NCBI GenBank assembly: GCA_002435585.1
Contig: DJDY01000082.1
Coordinates: 4,885 to 27,497 of the forward strand
DNA length: 22,613 nt
Direction of reading: 5' to 3'
Source: Lachnospira sp. UBA5912
Lineage (GTDB): Bacteria > Bacillota > Clostridia > Lachnospirales > Lachnospiraceae
Positions 14,261 through 21,044 of this stretch are shown in pieces; position 1 is the first letter of the stretch, and each line of letters starts with the position of its first letter. A model generated the notes under the pieces. That model was given only the letters and a program-made list of their open reading frames with translations. It did not search any database and was not told the DNA's origin. The translations under genes and the position numbers were made by a program.

Positions 14261-14354
14261 ATGATGTCAGGGGGCAAAAGTTCTAAACCCGCATGAGCCC
14301 TCCCACAACATCATCTAATATGTAAGTATCAAAACACATTTTCGCACTTACATA
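14261..14354 (+). promoter_or_regulatory. Two-hairpin leader before the YczE-like gene
   Basis: The first element has an outer perfect stem ATGATGT (14261-14267)/ACATCAT (14308-14314) and an inner stem GGGGGC (14270-14275)/GCCCTC (14297-14302) with one G-U pair and a 21-nt loop. The second is TATGTAAGT (14319-14327)/ACTTACATA (14346-14354), 9 bp with an 18-nt loop. The SD GGAG of the gene follows about 18 nt later. The first element is unusually GC-rich for the region. I cannot match it to a riboswitch class. Confidence 0.55.
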
Positions 14355-14383
14355 ATCCAATAATTACGAATGGAGAAATAACA

Positions 14384-15097
14384 ATGAAAAACAACAATAC
14401 TAACCAGACCAAAAACACAGCAGACAAACCAGTATTCCGTGGAGAACTCGCACTATTCATAGCCGTCATAATAAACAGCTTCGGCGTTGTGCTTATGCTT
14501 CACTCCGGCTCCGGAATATCTGCCATATCCAGTGTTCCTTATGCATTTTCACTTGTGTTACCTAAGCTGTCGCTTGGAACATGGACTTATATATTTCAGG
14601 GAACTCTTATTCTTACACTTATGATACTAAGGAAGAAATTCGTTCCATCTTACCTTTGCAGCTTCATAGTAGGCTTTGCATTTTCTGAACTGCTTGACGT
14701 ACACAAGGCATGGATAAATATACTTCCACAGACATTGCCTTTACAGATTATCTACTTTGTAGCAAGTTATCTGCTCCTCTGCATAGGAATTGCACTTTCA
14801 AACAGATGTAAGCTTCCTATCATACCAACAGACCTTTTCCCTAGAGAACTGTCTGCTATTACAAATGTCCGCTATTCACGTATCAAGATAAGCTTTGATG
14901 TAATATGCCTTTTTGTTACAGGATGTATGACATTCTTCTTTATAGGACATATCGATGGTCTTGGTATCGGAACTATACTCGCCGCCTTCACTATGGGAAA
15001 AGTTGTCGCTATTATTGGAGATATACTCGATAAAAAATTCACATTTGAAACCTATAAAACTTTATCCGTTAAAAATGCGCAGGTTGTATCTGAGTAA
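14384..15097 (+). CDS. YczE/YyaS/YitT-like integral membrane protein
   Basis: This 237-residue protein is predicted to be multi-pass, with hydrophobic segments at about residues 23-45, 49-70, 84-100, 115-138 and 164-220. The early FGVVLMLHSGSGISAISSVPYAFS and the later PIIPTDLFPRELSAIT fit the YczE/YyaS/YitT family, for which transport is suspected but no substrate is established. The ATG follows GGAG at eight bases. It is divergent from lysR, with a LysR-type operator and a structured leader between them, so expression is probably controlled at two levels. Its end lies 5 bp from the convergent esterase gene. Confidence 0.82.
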   Translation: MKNNNTNQTKNTADKPVFRGELALFIAVIINSFGVVLMLHSGSGISAISSVPYAFSLVLPKLSLGTWTYIFQGTLILTLMILRKKFVPSYLCSFIVGFAFSELLDVHKAWINILPQTLPLQIIYFVASYLLLCIGIALSNRCKLPIIPTDLFPRELSAITNVRYSRIKISFDVICLFVTGCMTFFFIGHIDGLGIGTILAAFTMGKVVAIIGDILDKKFTFETYKTLSVKNAQVVSE

Positions 15098-15102
15098 AAC
15101 AC

Positions 15103-15891
15103 CTAGACTTTTGCTGGTCTTACTTCTTTAAGACCGGCATAGTCAAGGAACTTACACAGCTCTATATCCCAGAAACGCCACTCGTGTCCTAGTTCGTCTA
15201 TCTCATCATAAACGTAATTCTTATATACATTTTTATGTTCAAGAAAATAATCCCTTACAATATGATTCATATCAAGCCATGGGTCTTTGCCGCCACACGC
15301 ATGGTATATATCCGGTATAAGTGCATTATCATCGGCTGCCAGCTTATCTGCAAGATATGTAAGACAGTAATCCGTCTTATGTATATCTCCATCTCCGAAA
15401 AGATTAATTCGTCCTTTAGCCTTAGCACTTCCATCGTTTACATACGCTGAATCTGCTTTATCTCCCGCTGAAAATGCTCCTACCTTGGAAAACTTCTTAG
15501 GATACTTAAGTACTGTATGAAGACAGCCATATCCACCATTGGAATATCCTGATACATAGTTATCCTCTCTTTTATCAGATATGCACTTAAACATATTCCA
15601 TATTATGGACGGAAGTTCCTTTGCAACATAGCTTTCATACTTATTGCCTATATTCATATTTACAAAACACGATTCATCCACATTTGGCAGCACTGCCGCA
15701 AAATGCCTTTTCTCAACTGTATCAACAAGTGGTGTATGATACAGCCATTCTGTGTTATCACCACTTCCGCCGTGATACAGCCACACACACTTAAGCTGCT
15801 CACCCTCATCTATATCGTCAGGGAGCACCACTGTCACATCCATTCCATGCCTTAACATAACTGAAAATACATTTATATTAATTACTGCCAT
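15103..15891 (-). CDS. Esterase family alpha/beta hydrolase (second of a tandem pair)
   Basis: This 262-residue hydrolase belongs to the esterase D / tributyrin esterase group (PF00756 type). It retains VWLYHGGSGDNTEW for the oxyanion region, the nucleophile GYSNGGYG (Ser117), the acid in CGGKDPWLD and the histidine in ELGHEWRFWD. It is cytoplasmic, with no signal peptide. The start at 15891 follows GGGGAGG at seven bases and overlaps the end of the upstream esterase by 10 bp, so the two are translationally coupled. They share the fold but little sequence, so they are likely to differ in substrate. Deacetylation of imported oligosaccharides is plausible, but is an inference from the neighbouring propeller protein. 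Confidence 0.85.
   Translation of the reverse strand: MAVININVFSVMLRHGMDVTVVLPDDIDEGEQLKCVWLYHGGSGDNTEWLYHTPLVDTVEKRHFAAVLPNVDESCFVNMNIGNKYESYVAKELPSIIWNMFKCISDKREDNYVSGYSNGGYGCLHTVLKYPKKFSKVGAFSAGDKADSAYVNDGSAKAKGRINLFGDGDIHKTDYCLTYLADKLAADDNALIPDIYHACGGKDPWLDMNHIVRDYFLEHKNVYKNYVYDEIDELGHEWRFWDIELCKFLDYAGLKEVRPAKV
15113..15138 (+). terminator. Hairpin between convergent genes, possible terminator
   Basis: GCTGGTCTT (15113-15121) and AAGACCGGC (15130-15138) form a 9-bp stem with an 8-nt loop. The one irregular pair is U-G on plus but C-A on minus, which points to the YczE-like transcript. It lies within the end of the esterase gene and lacks a T tract, so the call is weak. Confidence 0.3.
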
Positions 15892-16685
15892 AATGAGTCC
15901 TCCCCGCATATATACTTAACAGTCTGTTCTATACAATAATCCCAGTATGTAAAGTTGTGTTCTCCGGGACTTTCCCTGTATACATTGTCTATGCCAGCTC
16001 TTGTAAGCGCTTCACCAAACTGCCTGCTCATATGTATTCTTGGATCTTCTGTTCCACAGGCTATTATGTATTTCGTATGCATTTTTTCTTCATTATTAGC
16101 ATTAACATTATCATTATTAATATCTGCCTTGCTAATATTCATATGTTCTGCATATTTATCAACCAGTGTATACAGATCATATCCACTATCTATAAGCTGC
16201 TGCCTTGTTCCAAACACTGGAAACATATCTATTCCCTGCGGTTTATCATAACGCTCAAGTATGTTAAGAAGTCCTGAATATGAAAAAACTGTATTATATG
16301 TATGTGGCTTCTTAAGTGCCGCATACACTGCGCCATATCCACCCATCGACATACCAGCTATGTATCTGTCCTCTGCTTTATGGCTTATATCAAACCATTT
16401 TTCACACTGGCTCACAAGCTCCTCTGCTATATATGTATGATATTTTTTACCATACTCATTATTAATATAAAACCTGTTCTTACCAGACGGCATAACAACT
16501 GCTATATCTTTGTTATTAACATAATCTGCTATACGTGTGTTAAGTACCCAGCTTGCATGATCTCCTCCAGCACCATGCAGAAGGTATAAAGTCTTATATC
16601 CACCTCTTCCCTGAGGCATAAGTACATCAAGCATAACAGGCATACCTAGTGCCTTTGATCTAAAATTCACTGTTAAATGTGCCAT
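15882..16685 (-). CDS. Esterase family alpha/beta hydrolase (first of a tandem pair)
   Basis: This 267-residue cytoplasmic esterase is of the S-formylglutathione hydrolase / tributyrin esterase (EstA) type. It shows LDVLMPQGRGGYKTLYLLHG, GGDHASWV, the nucleophile GMSMGGYG (Ser113), the acid in CGTEDPRIH and the histidine in PGEHNFTYWD. An Asn/Asp-rich insert (about residues 196-210) precedes the acid. The start at 16685 is chosen because the leader's GGAG lies directly before it and MAHLTVNFRSKAL matches the family's first strand; a longer in-frame start at 16751 would translate the leader RNA. It follows gntR with the pseudoknot leader C between, so its translation may be tuned apart from the upstream genes. 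Confidence 0.88.
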   Translation of the reverse strand: MAHLTVNFRSKALGMPVMLDVLMPQGRGGYKTLYLLHGAGGDHASWVLNTRIADYVNNKDIAVVMPSGKNRFYINNEYGKKYHTYIAEELVSQCEKWFDISHKAEDRYIAGMSMGGYGAVYAALKKPHTYNTVFSYSGLLNILERYDKPQGIDMFPVFGTRQQLIDSGYDLYTLVDKYAEHMNISKADINNDNVNANNEEKMHTKYIIACGTEDPRIHMSRQFGEALTRAGIDNVYRESPGEHNFTYWDYCIEQTVKYICGEDSLWQ

Positions 16686-16756
16686 AACAATCTCCACTTC
16701 TGCGCACATTTTTTCGCATAACAGGTTTGTGTCAAGTGCGCAAAGACACAAATCTT
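16686..16756 (-). promoter_or_regulatory. Pseudoknot-type leader before esterase 1 (copy C)
   Basis: P1 is the perfect 8-bp TTTGTGTC/GACACAAA (16745-16752 with 16726-16733). P2 is the perfect 7-bp TGCGCAC/GTGCGCA (16736-16742 with 16701-16707). GCGAAAAAAT precedes the P2 strand; AAGT and the SD GGAGAT follow. The P0 hairpin is absent because the gntR stop codon lies 10 bp upstream, so this copy works inside an operon transcript. Confidence 0.72.
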
Positions 16757-16766
16757 CTTACATCAG

Positions 16767-17450
16767 CTATACTTCTTTAAAGTATTCTTTATAATTCTTT
16801 CTTATTGAGTCTATGTTTTCTGTATAACGTGTGAGATGACGTCTTGATATTTCATATGCTTTATCCTTATCACGATTTTCAATCGCAGCTACCAGTTCTT
16901 CATGATCTGTTAGTATACGTCCTATTTCCTCACATCTGAAGCTAAGAATAGTTGTCCTGTCAAAATGCGGTGATATATTATTGACAAGCTCATACCAGTA
17001 ATTCTTGCCACACATTCTGTACAGCTTTTCGTGAAATTCCTTATCAAGCTGAAATATTTTCTCTTCATCATTGCGTTTCATATACATCTGCCATAGTGCA
17101 ACATTCTCCCATAATACATCTATCTGTTCCTTTGTTAGAATATCACATGCCTGTCTTGCCAGCTCTGACTCAAGAACACTCCTTAACTCACGCACCTCAT
17201 CGACTATATTGGTATCAATAAGAGAGACATATGCACCTATCTTAGGTCTGATTTCTATAAGACGTGTCTGCGATAATTCGAGTTCTGCCTCCCTTACAGG
17301 ATTCCTGCTCACATCTAATTCCTTACTTATCTCATCAGCATCAAGCTGCTGACCTGGAATAAGATTCACATGAACTATATTATATACAAGCTGTCTTACT
17401 ACATAATCTTTCGCTGACTCTTTTGGAGCTCTTGCATCTATCTTTAACAT
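16767..17450 (-). CDS. GntR family regulator, FadR/FCD subfamily
   Basis: This 227-residue regulator has an N-terminal winged helix (about 10-75; LIPGQQLDADEISKELDVSRNPVREAELEL) and a C-terminal all-helical FCD effector domain (about 85-212). The FCD metal/ligand residues are plausible: Asp and His in FQLDKEFHEKLYRM, and histidines in LTDHEELVAAIENRDKDKA and SRRHLTR. FCD-type GntR proteins usually sense sugar acids or other carboxylates. AAGGAG lies about 11 bases before the ATG. It sits between a beta-propeller protein and two esterases in one orientation, so it is probably the local regulator of that catabolic operon. Confidence 0.9.
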   Translation of the reverse strand: MLKIDARAPKESAKDYVVRQLVYNIVHVNLIPGQQLDADEISKELDVSRNPVREAELELSQTRLIEIRPKIGAYVSLIDTNIVDEVRELRSVLESELARQACDILTKEQIDVLWENVALWQMYMKRNDEEKIFQLDKEFHEKLYRMCGKNYWYELVNNISPHFDRTTILSFRCEEIGRILTDHEELVAAIENRDKDKAYEISRRHLTRYTENIDSIRKNYKEYFKEV

Positions 17451-17532
17451 ACTATATTAATCTCCTTTTATCCGTTTCTTTGCTGTGCATGTCCGGAAAA
17501 GCTGACACCTTTATTTATCTGATATGTTATCA

Positions 17533-19179
17533 TTACTTACTTACAAACTCAACACCAAATTCCGTATAATAATCTTTCCTGTCTGCATCCTCCATATCAT
17601 GAAGCGCTCCAAGTCTTCCATCATCAGAAAGTGTGTTAAGTGCCAGTCTTTCTTTAGAATACACTGATATCCTTACAGGCATAATATTTTCTTTTGTTTC
17701 ATCTGTCCTGTATTCCACTACACACTCTCCCTGTTTACACACCGCTTCTTTTAAGACATTGCCGTTCACATCATAGAATACAACCTTAACTCCATTATCA
17801 TCAGATATATTTTTTACATTAATTTTTACAGATACATTTTCACATTTATCAGGAAAATACTCTATAATCGCACGTTCACACGCATCACTATCGACAACCT
17901 CCCACAAAGAAGTGCCAGTTCTCTTAATACTTCCCCAAAGCGGCGACATAACTGAATACTTCTTATCAGTATCAGCAGCTGTTGCGCTGACTATCTTACT
18001 TATCCATATATCTTCTTTATTACAGCTATATGTTATCCACACATTTTTATCAAATGCATCATTATAGTCACATATTCCACGCATATACTGCGCACCAAGG
18101 TTCTTAATATGTCCCTCATATCTGTATGGCGGAAGCTCAGGAATGACAGCCTCCATATCATAAAACTCTCTTCCATCCTCACTCCTCATAGCTGCCAGCG
18201 GCCATCTGTGTGAACTGTCTGTTGTCGGATTGTAACATATAATATAATCATCATCTGGTGTTTTCTGACCCCATACCTTGGCAGTGTTGGTGATAAGTGT
18301 AGGTATCTTTTCATCCAGTACGATATTGCCTTCCTTATCAAATATATAGCCCTCGCCCTTCTTGCAGAGTCCTACTATGCTTCCGTCTCTGGCTGTGTAA
18401 AATGACAGCGCCCTGCCATGTACATAATGCTCCTTATCGTACATTTCCTCTTCGTACCACTGCTCAAGTATAAGCTTCTTAGACAACAGCTCACTGCAGG
18501 CACTTACAAAGCCATCATCTGCCGCCTCATCATAATAAGGAATATTTACAGGACTATCATCTTCAGGCTTATAAAAATGCGTGGTATCTTTAGCAAAACC
18601 ACCGGCAGTATTATATTTTATAACAAATATATCTGACAGCGTAAAATCCTTATATACTTCACGCACAAGCCTTGCCGCACCGAATCCGTTGTTAGGCGCA
18701 CGGTGAAAGTCAGGTGAGAAACCGTAAAATGTAGTTGCTAACATTCTTCCGTTTGAAGCCTTATAGAAACACATTCTTGAATGTACAATCATCTTTGCAT
18801 GCTCTGGCAGCAGCTCTTTGTCAGGACCTATATATGCTTTTGTGTCTGCAAGCATATATGGAAACATAGTCCTTTCCTTCTCCCATGTTATTCCATCTTT
18901 TGATGTTGTGTATACAACCTCGTCCGGTGCGCCGTGTTCATCCTTTTTGCCACTTATATAAGATAATAACAGTCTGTTATTAAACCCTGTCAGCATAGGT
19001 GCGTGATTATATGTGTAATCGCCATCCGCCAGGCAGCTTCTTCTTACCTGATATGTATACACACCAGCCATATGAGGCAGCCCGCCGTCCTGTTTATTCA
19101 TATCTATATCAGGAACATTATGGCACTCGATAACGTGCTGTGTTTTTGGTTCTTCTGCTTTCTGTATATGCTCTTCCAT
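17533..19179 (-). CDS. Sialidase-like beta-propeller protein, probable carbohydrate-active enzyme
   Basis: This 548-residue protein lacks a signal peptide, so it should act inside the cell. Asp-box-like motifs (TTSKDGITWEK at about 91-101; RSEDGREFYDM near 355) and repeated beta-strand blocks resemble six-bladed sialidase/BNR propellers. A C-terminal beta-sandwich-like part (about 430-540; SVKINVKNISDDNGVKVVFY) follows. I cannot assign a glycoside hydrolase or lyase family, nor identify the catalytic residues with confidence. The start at 19179 follows GAGGAT of leader D; the longer in-frame start at 19236 only translates that leader. It is the first gene of a unit with GntR and two esterases, consistent with breaking down an acetylated plant or mucin oligosaccharide. 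Confidence 0.65.
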   Translation of the reverse strand: MEEHIQKAEEPKTQHVIECHNVPDIDMNKQDGGLPHMAGVYTYQVRRSCLADGDYTYNHAPMLTGFNNRLLLSYISGKKDEHGAPDEVVYTTSKDGITWEKERTMFPYMLADTKAYIGPDKELLPEHAKMIVHSRMCFYKASNGRMLATTFYGFSPDFHRAPNNGFGAARLVREVYKDFTLSDIFVIKYNTAGGFAKDTTHFYKPEDDSPVNIPYYDEAADDGFVSACSELLSKKLILEQWYEEEMYDKEHYVHGRALSFYTARDGSIVGLCKKGEGYIFDKEGNIVLDEKIPTLITNTAKVWGQKTPDDDYIICYNPTTDSSHRWPLAAMRSEDGREFYDMEAVIPELPPYRYEGHIKNLGAQYMRGICDYNDAFDKNVWITYSCNKEDIWISKIVSATAADTDKKYSVMSPLWGSIKRTGTSLWEVVDSDACERAIIEYFPDKCENVSVKINVKNISDDNGVKVVFYDVNGNVLKEAVCKQGECVVEYRTDETKENIMPVRISVYSKERLALNTLSDDGRLGALHDMEDADRKDYYTEFGVEFVSK

Positions 19180-19260
19180 ATTAATCCTCGTTTCCGTGCA
19201 TGTTTTTTCACACAACGAGTTTATCCCAATTATCACAGAAACAAACCCAGCATGTGAATA
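19180..19260 (-). promoter_or_regulatory. Pseudoknot-type leader before the beta-propeller gene (copy D)
   Basis: P1 is TGGGTTTGTTTC (19238-19249) with GGGATAAACTCG (19216-19227): all 12 positions pair, five of them as G-U, despite many changes from copy A. P2 is TGTG (19234-19237) with CACG (19195-19198), extendable by AT/AT across a bulged G. GTGTGAAAAAAC precedes P2', and AAAC plus the SD GAGGAT follow. Confidence 0.65.
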
Positions 19261-19309
19261 ATTTATTTTAACACTTTATTTCTGACACGAATAAATTATT
19301 ATTGTGTAT

Positions 19310-19337
19310 ATTATATGTTAAACTTTTAACACAGCAA
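19310..19337 (-). promoter_or_regulatory. Promoter with internal operator for the beta-propeller operon
   Basis: On the minus strand TTGCTG (19332-19337), a 16-bp spacer and a perfect TATAAT (19310-19315). The spacer is exactly TGTTAAAAGTTTAACA (19316-19331), a perfect inverted repeat. A repressor bound there would exclude RNA polymerase. GntR from this operon is a candidate, but the sequence is not a typical FadR/UxuR site. The rest of 19261-19484 is AT-rich, with no gene seen. Confidence 0.65.
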
Positions 19338-19488
19338 TATCCATATAAAATATACTTCTTACAAGCGTATATTACAGAAAAATACATTATTTACTGCTGT
19401 TACTGCTGATGTTACAGACTTTAGCAGCTTTTCATTATTTTAACCTATCTTGATTTATTAGTGTTTGAATCTTTAATTATCAATAAAA

Positions 19489-19523
19489 AACACCAACAGA
19501 AAATGAACCTTTCTGTTGATGTT
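19489..19523 (-). terminator. Intrinsic terminator after the alanine symporter
   Basis: AACATCAACAGAAA (complement of 19510-19523) pairs with TTTCTGTTGGTGTT (complement of 19489-19502); the one irregular pair is U-G on the minus strand. The stem runs into a T tract (complement of 19484-19490). Confidence 0.85.
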
Positions 19524-19584
19524 CTCATTATTATTATGATTTCCTGCCACAATATACAATATAATCAGCAAAATCAATAAAAAA

Positions 19585-20994
19585 TCACTTCGTCACTGCG
19601 CCCTCACCCGCAAAGTACTCCTTCACAAGCTTGACAACCACACCTGATAACAGGAATACTGCTATAAGGTTAGGTATTGCCATAAGTCCGTTAAATGTTT
19701 CTGCTATACCCCACATAAGACCTAAGTCCATAGTTGCGCCAACTACGGCAACAAGTGAGTATAACACCATAAATGGCTTGTCAGCCTTTGAGCCAAACAA
19801 AAACTCAATACATCTTGTTCCATATAATCCCCAGCCGATAATAGTTGAGAATGCGAAGCAGCACATAGCAACCGCTGTAAATATAGATACCCAGCCGCCA
19901 TAAGTTGATGTAAAGCCGCTTATAGTAAGCTCTGCTCCTGCTGCACTTCCATAATTAACCGGAACTTCACTACAAAGAATAACCAGAGCTGTAAGTGTAC
20001 ATATAACTATTGTGTCAACAAACACCTCAAATATTCCAAAGAAGCCCTGCTTTACAGGCTTTCTTGTATCAGCACACGCATGGGCTATCGAACCTGTACC
20101 AAGTCCGGCTTCATTAGAGAAGATACCTCTTGATACACCCTTCTTCATACTCATAAAGAAACTTCCTATTGCACCACCAGTAACAGATGCAGGATTAAAT
20201 GCACCCTTGAATATAGATGCAAATACTGCTGGAACATTTTTAGCATTAAGAAGAACAACACCTATAGCAAGAACTATGTATACAAGCGCCATAAATGGCA
20301 CAAGCTTTTCTGTAACCTGACCTATTCTCTTTATTCCGCCAATAAGGATAAGCGCGATTACTACTGCAAGTACTATGCCTATAATCAGATTAACTGTTGA
20401 TACTGTTGAAGAATTCTCGTCTGCAATAATATTCATATTGTAGAGTGCCGTATCTATAGCCGAAGTTATTGTATTAACCTGAGTTGCATTACCCGTTCCA
20501 AACACTGTAAGCACACCAAATGCTGAGAAAAGATACGCAAGCCAGTGCCAGTGCTTCTTAAGACCATTCTTAATATAATACATAGGACCGCCGACAAGCT
20601 CACCCTTATCATTCTTCTCCCTGAAATGCACCGCAAGAATAACTTCTGAAAACTTAGTACACATACCAAGCATGGCTGACACCCACATCCAGAACACAGC
20701 TCCCGGACCACCGATAGCTATCGCTCCTGCAACACCAGCGATATTGCCGGTTCCAACTGTTGCAGCAAGTGCAGTACAGACTGCCTGGAATGGTGTAAGC
20801 GCACCATCTGATGCTTCTCTTTTACGGAATATTCTTCCTATTGTTACTTTCATGGCATAAGCGAACTTACGAATCTGTATAAAGCCCATTCTTATGCTTA
20901 AGTAAAGTCCTACGCCTATGATACATATCATAGCCGGAACTCCCCATATAAAATTATTTACTGCGTTGTTAATACTTTCTATTGTAGATAACAT
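19585..20994 (-). CDS. Alanine/glycine:cation symporter, AGCS family
   Basis: This 469-residue integral membrane protein imports alanine or glycine with Na+ or H+. Family signatures are TIESINNAVNNFIWGVPAMICIIG at the start, the GTGNIAGVAGAIAIGGPGAVFWMW sodium/substrate region, KFSEVILAVHFREK, GGPMYYIKNGL, GIFSNEAGLGTGSIAHACADTR and WGLYGTRCIEFLFG, with about ten hydrophobic segments. Length is normal for the family (about 450-490). The SD is weak: only TAGG two bases before the ATG. It follows the DUF975-CmpB gene by 50 bp, and that gap contains TATAAT-like sequence, so it may have its own promoter. Confidence 0.93.
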   Translation of the reverse strand: MLSTIESINNAVNNFIWGVPAMICIIGVGLYLSIRMGFIQIRKFAYAMKVTIGRIFRKREASDGALTPFQAVCTALAATVGTGNIAGVAGAIAIGGPGAVFWMWVSAMLGMCTKFSEVILAVHFREKNDKGELVGGPMYYIKNGLKKHWHWLAYLFSAFGVLTVFGTGNATQVNTITSAIDTALYNMNIIADENSSTVSTVNLIIGIVLAVVIALILIGGIKRIGQVTEKLVPFMALVYIVLAIGVVLLNAKNVPAVFASIFKGAFNPASVTGGAIGSFFMSMKKGVSRGIFSNEAGLGTGSIAHACADTRKPVKQGFFGIFEVFVDTIVICTLTALVILCSEVPVNYGSAAGAELTISGFTSTYGGWVSIFTAVAMCCFAFSTIIGWGLYGTRCIEFLFGSKADKPFMVLYSLVAVVGATMDLGLMWGIAETFNGLMAIPNLIAVFLLSGVVVKLVKEYFAGEGAVTK

Positions 20995-21044
20995 AACCTA
21001 TTTTTCATATATATAATCATCAGTGAAAGCTGCCTATATATATA

